NCBI GenBank assembly: GCA_003671055.1 | Contig: QWPV01000022.1 | Span: forward strand, 1 to 38,091 | Source of the DNA: Planctomycetota bacterium | GTDB taxonomy: Bacteria; Planctomycetota; Phycisphaerae; Phycisphaerales; SM1A02 | Reading direction: 5' to 3' | DNA length: 38,091 bases | Shown here: positions 1-7,089 of the stretch, in pieces | How positions within the stretch are numbered: position 1 is the first letter of the stretch | How the letters are laid out: the number at the start of each line of letters is the position of its first letter | The notes under the pieces: model-generated | The model's input: only the letters and a program-made list of their open reading frames with translations | Databases searched by the model: none | Told to the model about the DNA's origin: nothing | Position numbers and translations under genes: made by a program

Positions 1-145
1 TGCCCGTGCGAGGAAGACTCGACACAATCTTGACGCTCGTGGGGAGCGCTGCGGGCACAACTTGTTCACCAGCGGAGCTCGGCTGAACGGCAAGCGTGCT
101 TCCAAGAACAGTTGCGAACAAGACGGCATTGATTCGGTTCATCAT
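1..145 (-). CDS. Branched-chain amino-acid-type ABC transporter solute-binding protein, N-terminal fragment
   Basis: This partial gene runs off the left edge; only its first 48 codons are present. It starts ATG-ATG (either Met could be used), with GAGAA about nine bases upstream. The N-terminus is a short basic stretch, a hydrophobic run and an Ala/Ser-rich end, which looks like a Sec signal peptide. It is followed by VKIVSSLPRTG, the usual first beta-strand of periplasmic binding proteins of the LivK/Peripla_BP type (known family pattern). From this I infer a periplasmic ligand-binding subunit of an ABC importer. No permease or ATPase is visible, and the ligand cannot be told from so short a piece. 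It lies downstream of lpxB on the same strand, with about 60 bases between them. Confidence 0.5.
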   Translation of the reverse strand, partial: MMNRINAVLFATVLGSTLAVQPSSAGEQVVPAALPTSVKIVSSLPRTG

Positions 146-207
146 GTGTAGGTTCTCTGCATCAATCGGCGTACGTTAATGGTGTAAGGTGAGTCTATCG
201 AAAGCGC

Positions 208-1437
208 TCAACTGTGCGTGACCGTCAGTTCACTCTGATCACCCGGCAACCCCTTTGACGCGACGATGGAATCGAGCGCGGCATTTGTAATCGAACCTGT
301 TCGAGCGAGATGCTCAACAGCGAGCGACGCGAGGAGGCCAGGATCGCGATCTCCGAATGAGTTCGCGACGCGACGAAGGTCGTCGGATGCTTGTGCGCGC
401 TTCCGTCCATCACCCAAAATTTCGAGTGCTGCAGCCGCAACTTTTTCTGGACCACCCGAATACGGCACGAACTCGGGAACAATCTCACGACCTGCCACAA
501 TGTTGGGCAGTAATCGGTACGGCGCTTTCAACACGAATTTCCCGAGGATCACCGAGAACAGGCTGGTGCGATAGACACCGACCATTGGCTTCGCTTGTCG
601 CGCAAGATCAAGACTCACGGTGCCACTGACTGCGAGCGCGAGTTCTGACCAATCGATCGCGCCCTCAAGTCCGCCGACTTTCACATGCACTGCGCTCGGA
701 AGCCGTTCGAACTGTTCGCGGAAGAGTCGTGCGTTCGACTCAGTGGTTGCAACAACGGTCGCAACCGCGCTGCGATGCCGACTTTGAATGAGTTCGAACG
801 CGCGCACGATCAACTTTGCGTTCGCTCTGATTTCGTTTGTTCGAGATCCAGGGAGCAGCAGAATCCTCGGACCACCGGGCGGAAGACCTTCGCGGTCTTG
901 CTTCACGACATCGAGATCAAGCGGTTGCGAAAGCACAGGATGCCCAACGTACTTCGCGACGAACTGACGCTCGCGAAACCACCGTTCCTCGAAAGGAAGC
1001 AGGCACAGCAACCCATCCGAAATTCTGCGCACACGATTCGCACGCCACTCGCCCCATGCCCACAATTGCGGCGCGACCAAGTTGAGTACACGCGTGCCAC
1101 GCAGTTTGAGTTTCGCGGAGAGCGGCAAATTCGCCGATGGTGAATCCACCGCGAGATGCACGATCACTTTGCGGTGCTCGCCCCAACGCAGAATCTCTTG
1201 ATGTATCTTGCGAATTTCATTCGCGCGCGTAATGCCAGCCAATCCCATCACGCCATCGCTGGCGGTGTTTTGCATCAATGTCGCGCCCGCGGCTTCCATA
1301 TGTGCTCCGCCCCACGCAACAATCTCCCAATCTGGGCAGCGTGCTTTGAGCGCAGCAATAACCGGCGCGGCGTGAAGATCACCCGAGGGCTCAAACGCGG
1401 TCACGAGGATGAGGCGGCGATCAGTCTGTTCTGCCAT
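208..1437 (-). CDS. lpxB: Lipid-A-disaccharide synthase LpxB
   Basis: This is a 409-residue protein, close to the family's usual 380-400. It transfers GlcN-acyl from UDP-2,3-diacylglucosamine to lipid X to make the lipid A disaccharide, at the inner face of the cytoplasmic membrane. The N-terminus has EPSGDLHAA, matching the GT19 ExSGD signature (canonical AGEASGD; here Phe replaces the Gly before Glu). Later come LLPGSRTNEI, typical of the nucleotide-sugar-binding half, and NIVAGREIVPEF, matching the conserved NI(I/V)xGREVVPE motif. Start is ATG at 1437. The gene diverges from aspS across about 140 bases, and no other lpx gene is next to it. Its presence argues for an LPS-type outer membrane. 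The stop codon lies inside TTGAGCGCTT, a sequence that recurs at other gene ends in this window. Confidence 0.95.
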   Translation of the reverse strand: MAEQTDRRLILVTAFEPSGDLHAAPVIAALKARCPDWEIVAWGGAHMEAAGATLMQNTASDGVMGLAGITRANEIRKIHQEILRWGEHRKVIVHLAVDSPSANLPLSAKLKLRGTRVLNLVAPQLWAWGEWRANRVRRISDGLLCLLPFEERWFRERQFVAKYVGHPVLSQPLDLDVVKQDREGLPPGGPRILLLPGSRTNEIRANAKLIVRAFELIQSRHRSAVATVVATTESNARLFREQFERLPSAVHVKVGGLEGAIDWSELALAVSGTVSLDLARQAKPMVGVYRTSLFSVILGKFVLKAPYRLLPNIVAGREIVPEFVPYSGGPEKVAAAALEILGDGRKRAQASDDLRRVANSFGDRDPGLLASLAVEHLARTGSITNAALDSIVASKGLPGDQSELTVTHS

Positions 1438-1579
1438 TGATGCGCGAAGGATACGGGATTCTTCGCTCTCGGATCGTCTCGGTCGCGCGCTTTCATGCCG
1501 TGCCTCAAATCCATCTCTGCGCTACCCTTCCCCTCTTCATTCTTCCTTAAGTTTCGTCCCCTTTCGAATTGCCTCTCCC

Positions 1580-3379
1580 ATGCTTAAGCGCACACACATG
1601 TGCGGCTCGCTTCGTACGAGCCACGTTGGTCAAGAAGTCGTCGTGTCTGGATGGGTCAACACCTATCGCGATCAAGGCAAGGGGCTGATCTTCTGCGATC
1701 TTCGGGACCGTGAAGGCTTGGTGCAAATCGTTTTCAATCTCGAAGAAGTTTCAGCCGAACTCGTGGCGCAATCGCGCGAACTTCGGCGTGAGTATGTTGT
1801 GAGCATCCGCGGACTTGTGCGTCCTCGCTCGGGCGGCGCGAATCCCAAACTTGCCACCGGCGACATTGAAATCGTCGCGAGCGAAGTGGAAGTCCACAAT
1901 GCCGCGGAAGCGCCGCCGATTCTGCCCGATGAGTATGAGGCAGCGAAGATCAACGAAGAGACGCGGCTTCGCTACCGCTACATCGATCTTCGTCGTCCAC
2001 GCATGCAAGAGATTCTTCGCACGCGTTCACGCGTGACGAAACTCGCGCGTGACTACTTCCAAGCGAACGGCTTCCTCGAAATCGAGACCCCACTGCTCAT
2101 CAAGACTACGCCAGAAGGCGCGCGCGACTTCATCGTGCCGAGCCGTTTGCACGAAGGAAGTTGGTACGCGCTGCCGCAAAGTCCGCAGCTTTTCAAGCAG
2201 ATTCTCATGGTGGCTGGTTGCGATCGATACCTGCAAATCTGCAAGTGCCTGCGCGATGAAGATCCGCGCGCAGATCGTCAAGCGGAATTCACGCAGATCG
2301 ATCTCGAGATGAGTTTCATCGAGCGCGAAGATGTGATGACGATGATGAGTGGCTTCGTGAGTCTGCTGTGGACGGAACTTTTCCAGTACGACATCGGCAC
2401 ACTCCCCCGCATCACCTACGCCGACTCCATGGAGCGCTACGGCATCGATCGCCCCGACACGCGCTACGACCTCGAGATTCGCGACGTCTCTGCGATTGTC
2501 GCGAAGACTGAATTCGCCGTCTTCAAAGATGCACTGCAACTCGACCGACGCGGCAAGAAGGGCGTCGTGAAAGCGATTCGAGTCCCTCAGCCCAATGAGA
2601 AACTCACGCGCAAAGTGCTCGATGGCTACAGCGATTTTGCGAAGGGCTTCAAGGCTGGCGGCATCCCATTCACCAAGCTCGGCGCGAATGGTTTCGAAAC
2701 CGGCGTCGCGAAGTTTATGGAGCCTGTGAAGGCTGAACTCATTGCGGCACTCGGTCTCGTGCCGGGCGACATCGTGCTGTTTGCCGCAGATCACTGGGAT
2801 ATCGCAACAAAAGTCCTCGGCGAGCTTCGACAGAAAGTCGCGCTTGATCTCGGCATCATCCCCGAGGGCAAGTGGAACTTTGTGTGGGTCGTCGACTTCC
2901 CGATGTTCGAGTACGACGAAGAGGGCAAGCGTTGGGTTGCGCTGCATCACCCATTCACCAGCCCAAATCCTGGACAGTTCGATATTCTCAACACCGATCC
3001 AGGCTCATGTCTTTCTGCGGGCTATGACCTCGTGCTCAACGGCAGCGAGATTGCGGGTGGTTCGATCCGCATTCACAACACGAATGTGCAAGATCGCGTG
3101 TTCGATCTCATCGGTCTCTCGAAAGAAGAAGCCGCGATGAAGTTCGGCTTCCTTCTTGATGCATTGAAGTACGGCGCACCACCGCACGGCGGCATTGCGT
3201 TCGGACTCGATCGACTCGTCATGCACATCGTGGGCACCGACAACATTCGCGATGTCATTGCGTTCCCCAAGACGCAGAGTGGCATGGATCTCATGATCGG
3301 CGCGCCCGGCCCTGCGGATCAATCGCAACTCGATGAAGTGCACGTGAAGAGCACGTTCAAGGCCCCCGCGCATGCATAA
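1580..3379 (+). CDS. aspS: Aspartyl-tRNA synthetase, bacterial type
   Basis: This 599-residue class II synthetase charges tRNA with aspartate in the cytoplasm. The N-terminal OB-fold anticodon domain begins at the chosen Met (CGSLRTSHVG, VSGWVN). The catalytic core shows motif 1 (RYRYIDLRRPRMQ), flipping-loop sequence ETPLLIKTTPEGARDF, motif 2 (RDEDPRADRQAEFTQID) and motif 3 (GLDRLVM). Between motifs 2 and 3 is the roughly 110-residue GAD insertion typical of bacterial AspRS. The frame is open for 57 codons upstream, but that part is low-complexity Ser/Arg and matches no AspRS, so ATG 1580 is preferred. The anticodon loop reads RDQGKG, with Gln where other bacterial enzymes have Leu or His. 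Whether it is discriminating therefore cannot be read off simply. The stop overlaps the next gene by eight bases. Confidence 0.96.
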   Translation: MLKRTHMCGSLRTSHVGQEVVVSGWVNTYRDQGKGLIFCDLRDREGLVQIVFNLEEVSAELVAQSRELRREYVVSIRGLVRPRSGGANPKLATGDIEIVASEVEVHNAAEAPPILPDEYEAAKINEETRLRYRYIDLRRPRMQEILRTRSRVTKLARDYFQANGFLEIETPLLIKTTPEGARDFIVPSRLHEGSWYALPQSPQLFKQILMVAGCDRYLQICKCLRDEDPRADRQAEFTQIDLEMSFIEREDVMTMMSGFVSLLWTELFQYDIGTLPRITYADSMERYGIDRPDTRYDLEIRDVSAIVAKTEFAVFKDALQLDRRGKKGVVKAIRVPQPNEKLTRKVLDGYSDFAKGFKAGGIPFTKLGANGFETGVAKFMEPVKAELIAALGLVPGDIVLFAADHWDIATKVLGELRQKVALDLGIIPEGKWNFVWVVDFPMFEYDEEGKRWVALHHPFTSPNPGQFDILNTDPGSCLSAGYDLVLNGSEIAGGSIRIHNTNVQDRVFDLIGLSKEEAAMKFGFLLDALKYGAPPHGGIAFGLDRLVMHIVGTDNIRDVIAFPKTQSGMDLMIGAPGPADQSQLDEVHVKSTFKAPAHA

Positions 3380-4703
3380 TCACGGACGCACGCAGACGAT
3401 CCTCATCCTCTGCGCGCTCGTGATTGGCGTGTTCGTTGGTGAATGGAGTTTCCGCAGCAACGGCGCACTTCCCGCAGATTCAGGTTGGATGCTCGCAGGC
3501 AATCTGTTGCTCTTGCGTCCATTGCAGATGATTCTGATTCCACTTGTTGTCGTTGCAGTGATGCACGGCATCAGTTCGATTGGAAATCCGAAGCAACTCG
3601 GCAAGCTCGGACTGCTTGTTGCGGGCTTCTACTTAGGTTGCATGTTGTGCGCAGCAACGCTCGGCACGCTGCTTGTTGAAACGATTCGTCCTGGTGATGG
3701 ACTCACCCTCGTTGAAAGCCAAACGCTTCTCGACATGGGTGACTCAGCGTTCAAAGCTGACACACGCGTGGGAGCGCTCACCGCCAATCAAGCAACAGGC
3801 ATCGGCGGCGCATTCAAAAACATCGCAGAACAACTGCTTCCGAAATCACCGCTCGGTGAAATGGCCGCAGGCAACACGATCGGCGTGATCGTCTTCTCCA
3901 TCGTGCTCGGACTCGGGCTCGCTGCAGGCGGCGACAAAACCCAACGCGCGCGCGAAGTCGTCGAAGGATTGTTTCACGCGATGCTCACCGTGATTCAGTG
4001 GATCCTCTGGCTCATGCCGATCGGACTCTTCTGCTTCCTCGTCGGCATCGTCGGACGCGTGGGTTTAGGAAGCATCGCGGGACCAGTGGGCGGCTACATG
4101 CTCACCGTGTTGCTCGGTCTCGCAATTCACGGCTTCTTGATTCTCCCACTGCTCACCTGCGTGTTTGCAAGATCAAATGGTTGGACATTCATGTGGAGCG
4201 TCCGACGCGCGCTCTTCACAGGATTTGCAACAAGTAGTTCGAATGCGACGCTTCCCGTAACGGTGCGTGAATGCACCACCAACGGCGGCTGTTCACCGAA
4301 GGCAACCAACTTCGTCATCCCACTCGGCGCAACGCTCAACCTCGACGGCACTGCACTCTACGAAGCGGTCGCCGCACTCTTCCTCTTCCAACTCTGCGGC
4401 GTCGATCTCACCACCACCGACCTCGTCATCGCAGTCCTCACCGCAACGCTCGCAGCAATCGGCGCCGCAGGAATCCCAAGCGCTGGACTCGTCACGCTCG
4501 TCATCGTTGTCGCCGCAGTCAACACCAGCCTCGAAGGCAGAGGCGTAGAAAAGATTCCGCTCAGCGCCATCGGCATCATCATCGGCGTCGACCGCCTCCT
4601 CGACATGGCCCGCACCACCATCAACGTCTGGGGCGACTGCGTGGGCGCAAAGATCGTGACGCGTGTGCTTGAGCGATCGAGCGCTCAAACACGCGACGCC
4701 TGA
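3372..4703 (+). CDS. Dicarboxylate/amino acid:cation symporter (DAACS family)
   Basis: This 443-residue inner-membrane protein is of the GltP/DctA/GLT-1 type, importing acidic amino acids or C4-dicarboxylates with H+ or Na+. It starts with an ATG eight bases inside the end of aspS, with AAGG about nine bases upstream, so translational coupling is likely. Hydrophobic segments run throughout. The family hallmarks are clear: SSSNATLP (serine-rich reentrant hairpin 1), then VIPLGATLNLDGTAL (the NMDGT motif as NLDGT), then AAGIPSAGLVTL (hairpin 2). Length agrees with the family's 420-450. Substrate (glutamate, aspartate, serine or C4 acid) cannot be fixed from the motifs alone. The C-terminal codons lie in the first copy of a 21-bp direct repeat. 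Confidence 0.93.
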   Translation: MHNHGRTQTILILCALVIGVFVGEWSFRSNGALPADSGWMLAGNLLLLRPLQMILIPLVVVAVMHGISSIGNPKQLGKLGLLVAGFYLGCMLCAATLGTLLVETIRPGDGLTLVESQTLLDMGDSAFKADTRVGALTANQATGIGGAFKNIAEQLLPKSPLGEMAAGNTIGVIVFSIVLGLGLAAGGDKTQRAREVVEGLFHAMLTVIQWILWLMPIGLFCFLVGIVGRVGLGSIAGPVGGYMLTVLLGLAIHGFLILPLLTCVFARSNGWTFMWSVRRALFTGFATSSSNATLPVTVRECTTNGGCSPKATNFVIPLGATLNLDGTALYEAVAALFLFQLCGVDLTTTDLVIAVLTATLAAIGAAGIPSAGLVTLVIVVAAVNTSLEGRGVEKIPLSAIGIIIGVDRLLDMARTTINVWGDCVGAKIVTRVLERSSAQTRDA

Positions 4704-4793
4704 GTCGAAAGCGAGCGAAACCGCGCGCCTGCAACGCACTTGACGAGTTTGAGGCAACGCGCGGTCAGTCGCGAGCGCTCAAACACGCGACGC
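4679..4793. repeat. 21-bp direct repeat pair plus inverted repeat between convergent genes
   Basis: An identical 21-base string starting GAGCGCTCAA occurs at 4679-4699, in the last codons of the symporter gene, and at 4773-4793, across the last codons and stop of the sigma-like gene. Between them CCGCGCGCCT (4721-4730) can pair with AGG (4752-4754) and CGCGCGG (4758-4764), forming a possible bidirectional terminator stem without a clear T-run. A second small stem TTGAGCG/CGCTCAA (4669-4675, 4682-4688) overlaps the first copy. Confidence 0.5.
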
Positions 4794-5585
4794 TCGCAGC
4801 GGCACCTGAAGAAAAATGCGCTGCGACGCCATTGTCTCGCGGTCGGCACGCGTGAACGCACCGCGGGCGGCATGTTCAACGAACTCTTCACACGAATGCA
4901 GAAAGTCGAGCAAGAACTCCACGCCATCCACGGCGATCAACTTTCGGGCTTTGGATGCATGCCTGAGCGAGTAGATCACACCCTTCTGGACCTCACACGA
5001 CGGCGTGATTCGGCCAAGATCTCGACCGAGGAGCGCGTCGACAAAGATCGCAGCGAATCCATGGGTTCCCTGAAGCAACCCGCGGTGGCAGGCCGTCGGC
5101 AAGCGGCTTGCAGCACCACGCCCTTCGCGATCGAAGTATGTAGCGCGCAATGACTCTGCGACAGCCTTGACCACGCGGCTGCTCGCGCACTCCGGCGCGA
5201 TTGCGATCGTCGACGGCTTGACGAGCTGATGCACATGATGACAGCACAAGTCGCTGCGATGCGCATCCACACGATTCACCGATCGCCGCGCGTTCTTCAC
5301 CATCGTCGACAGGTACGCACGCAGTCCGCATGCGCCGCTATATCCTCGAAGCACTTCTGGGCACTTGGTAATAACAAGCGCGACAGCCTGCCGCGCATCG
5401 TCATCAGCGCTCGGTAAAACCCCGTGCGGAGATGCCAGCAACTCGACGATCGCGGCACGCGCTCTCTGATCCCCTTGCACAGCGCGCTGGACGAGGTGCC
5501 AATCTTCCTCGTGTTTGATTTCATTTCCCTGGTTGATTTCATTTCTACGTGGTCGCAGACATCCGTAATCCTCTCGGCTCGCCAT
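4779..5585 (-). CDS. Divergent ECF-type RNA polymerase sigma factor-like protein
   Basis: The call is from motif order, not overall similarity. After a short basic N-terminus comes EEDWHLVQRAVQGD (sigma region 2.1-like). An Asp-rich stretch then leads to GLRAYLSTMVKNARRSVNR, which fits region 2.3-2.4 of ECF sigmas (LRxWLxxIARN). Near residue 200, FVDALLGRDLGRITPSCEVQ followed by GVIYSLRHASKARKL fits the region 4.2 helix-turn-helix (sxxEIAxxLGxxxGTVKSRL) but is strongly diverged. About 50 residues follow region 4. I chose ATG 5585 because AAGGAG lies 12 bases upstream; the open frame extends further with no ribosome site. No anti-sigma gene is evident. The 120-residue linker between regions is long for an ECF, so this may be an unusual subgroup or a decaying gene. 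The stop codon lies in the second 21-bp repeat copy. Confidence 0.5.
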   Translation of the reverse strand: MASREDYGCLRPRRNEINQGNEIKHEEDWHLVQRAVQGDQRARAAIVELLASPHGVLPSADDDARQAVALVITKCPEVLRGYSGACGLRAYLSTMVKNARRSVNRVDAHRSDLCCHHVHQLVKPSTIAIAPECASSRVVKAVAESLRATYFDREGRGAASRLPTACHRGLLQGTHGFAAIFVDALLGRDLGRITPSCEVQKGVIYSLRHASKARKLIAVDGVEFLLDFLHSCEEFVEHAARGAFTRADRETMASQRIFLQVPLRASRV

Positions 5586-5704
5586 ATTTCTATTGTTCTC
5601 CTTGATCCACATCGCAGCACATCCACATCGAATCCGAATCGATGCGCTGACTGCCTGCACAAACAGTACGCGTGCCACATGCCGACTTCAAGTCGGTGAG
5701 AAAA

Positions 5705-5719
5705 TTCAAAAAATTTGAA
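5705..5719. promoter_or_regulatory. Small A/T-rich inverted repeat in the sigma-like / YbjN-like divergent region
   Basis: TTCAAA and TTTGAA flank a three-base AAA spacer. It lies in the 260-base divergent spacer and is the most A/T-rich spot there. It could be an operator or part of a promoter; there is no further support. Confidence 0.2.
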
Positions 5720-5845
5720 GGCTCATGCAGCGTAATTCCCTTCTCGGTACGTCTAGTGGAGCGAAGCAAGACGACTCGGCACTATGACCAATCGTTGGTC
5801 GTGGACGGGAATTGTCGCTTCTCAACTGCCAAAGGAGTCAACAGA

Positions 5846-6412
5846 ATGTCTGAAGGAAAAAAACGACCGAGACCAGGCCGTTCGCGCGGCGCAATTGCCC
5901 CTCGCGGCACACTCTTGTCCAATGATGCGTCCACGGTTCCAGCGTTGCTCCCTGCATTCGTGGATGCCGGCTTTGAGGCGATGAACCTCTCGCGTGCGGA
6001 CGACGGAATAGCGACGTTCCGCCACACGACAACGGGACTTGCCCTCCACTTCAGCGATCAAGGGGGTTCCCGTCTGATGTTGACTTGCTACTTGGGAATC
6101 GGAGAGGAGCAACCCGTTGACGTGCGCGAGACCTTCGCGAAGAACCTCAACGCCAACCTTTGGGGGAAGTTCATGATCGATCCCGATGGTGACCTCCAGA
6201 TCACGCACGTCATCGTTCGCTGCTCTGCGCTGTATCAGCCGCAGTTGATGCAGACCATTCATGCATTCGCGGGTCTGTGCACCTATGTTCGTGACACGTG
6301 CGATGTCGACAAACTGCTGACCAGCTCGAAGCGTCGAAAACCTCGCCCCTCTGACGGAAAGAGCATCGAGGGCTTCGATCCCCGTGATTGGATGAACGGT
6401 TTGGAGAGTTGA
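5846..6412 (+). CDS. YbjN/CesT-like domain protein
   Basis: The predicted product has 188 residues. The start is set by AAAGGAGT seven bases before ATG 5846; the frame is open further upstream but without a ribosome site. The first 40 residues are basic and Arg/Pro-rich, probably disordered. The rest matches the alpha/beta pattern of YbjN-type or type III chaperone-like domains. It has a helix with ALLPAFVDAGFEA, strands around ALHFSDQGGSRLMLTCYLGI, a helix RETFAKNLNANLWGKF, strands of FMIDPDGDLQITHVIVRC, and a long helix QLMQTIHAFAGLCTYVRD. Such domains often act as small protein-binding modules. The partner here is unknown; the next gene, a tail-anchored protein on the same strand, is a candidate. 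I infer a cytoplasmic location because no signal peptide is visible. Confidence is good for the gene and moderate for the fold. Confidence 0.6.
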   Translation: MSEGKKRPRPGRSRGAIAPRGTLLSNDASTVPALLPAFVDAGFEAMNLSRADDGIATFRHTTTGLALHFSDQGGSRLMLTCYLGIGEEQPVDVRETFAKNLNANLWGKFMIDPDGDLQITHVIVRCSALYQPQLMQTIHAFAGLCTYVRDTCDVDKLLTSSKRRKPRPSDGKSIEGFDPRDWMNGLES

Positions 6413-6439
6413 CACGCTGACGCTGACGTCGCCGGCAGG

Positions 6440-6472
6440 GATGCTCCGCGCGTGCTCATCGCGCGGAGCATC
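6440..6472 (+). terminator. Perfect 13-bp G/C-rich hairpin between two co-oriented genes
   Basis: GATGCTCCGCGCG (6440-6452) and its exact reverse complement (6460-6472) flank a seven-base loop. It begins 28 bases after the YbjN-like stop and ends about 50 bases before the next start. There is no T-run after it, so it could act as a Rho-type pause, an mRNA-stabilising stem or an attenuator rather than a simple intrinsic terminator. Confidence 0.5.
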
Positions 6473-6523
6473 TCACGGCAAATTCGGTTCCAACCATTTG
6501 AAACCTTAGAGCAAAGGACACTC

Positions 6524-6862
6524 ATGTCAGAACTTGATGATCTCATTCGGGATGATGCATTAAAGGGACAACGCATTCGTGAAATGAACGAAATGCGTGA
6601 TCAGCGATGGGTCGATTGGCAACGACAGGGCGGGCAGCATCTCGCCGACGCGCGCCAGAAGTGGTACGACGACCAAAACTCTCGTGATGACGAAGGGCTT
6701 GGCTACGTGCACGAAAGTTTGAGGTTGCAATCTGGCAATACCCAGATGCCACGCGCCGAACCAAGCCCCATTTTGGAGGGATTCATTCGCATCATCTTTG
6801 TCGGCATTTTCGTTTTTGTCGGCATCTTTGTGATCAAGAGTTGCATCAACAACTCAGCTTGA
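6524..6862 (+). CDS. Small C-terminally anchored membrane protein of unknown function
   Basis: The predicted product has 112 residues. ATG 6524 is preferred because AAAGGA sits about eight bases upstream and the residues before it do not look coding. The first 75 residues are very hydrophilic, rich in Asp, Glu, Arg and Gln, and likely helical (DQRWVDWQRQGGQHLADARQ). There is then a Pro-containing break and a single hydrophobic segment near residues 82-106 (GFIRIIFVGIFVFVGIFVI), ending in a short polar tail. With no signal peptide, the soluble part should face the cytoplasm. I do not recognise the family. It follows the YbjN-like gene on the same strand, separated only by the hairpin, which suggests a functional pair. 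Confidence 0.6.
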   Translation: MSELDDLIRDDALKGQRIREMNEMRDQRWVDWQRQGGQHLADARQKWYDDQNSRDDEGLGYVHESLRLQSGNTQMPRAEPSPILEGFIRIIFVGIFVFVGIFVIKSCINNSA

Positions 6863-6929
6863 TCAGTGAGCCGTGATCGCGAAATGCTCTACGCGCAGCC
6901 ATCGTGCGGCGCATCTCTTGGCATGCACA

Positions 6930-7043
6930 TCAACACTTCGTGCATTGGTAGACGATCTCGCTTCCGATGACGCTTCCGAACAGGTTCGTGTACAGCTCGT
7001 CGTACATCGTTGCCCACGAGTCATAGGGACGTTCGTCTTGCAT
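6930..7043 (-). CDS. Possible 37-residue small protein or methyltransferase N-terminal remnant
   Basis: A short reading frame runs from ATG 7043 to TGA, just downstream of trxB on the same strand. The predicted peptide begins MQDERPYDSWATMYDELY and ends in a CTKC pair. The YDxWAxxYDELY pattern resembles the N-terminus of class I SAM methyltransferases, so this may be a truncated relic. A G-rich stretch lies about ten bases upstream as a weak ribosome site. Its residue usage looks more protein-like than the overlapping frames, but the length is too short for confidence. Confidence 0.22.
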   Translation of the reverse strand: MQDERPYDSWATMYDELYTNLFGSVIGSEIVYQCTKC

Positions 7044-7089
7044 GCGTCAATTCCCCGCCCCCTCTTCACTTGTGTTCCGACCTTCACGC

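Noticed and set aside
1409-1579. 57-codon N-terminal extension of aspS
   Set aside because: It is Ser/Arg/Pro-rich, covers the divergent spacer and part of lpxB, and matches no AspRS; ATG 1580 gives the normal N-terminus.
2027-2950. 307-codon minus-strand frame inside aspS
   Set aside because: It is antisense to well-supported AspRS motifs; its residue composition follows from the aspS codons.
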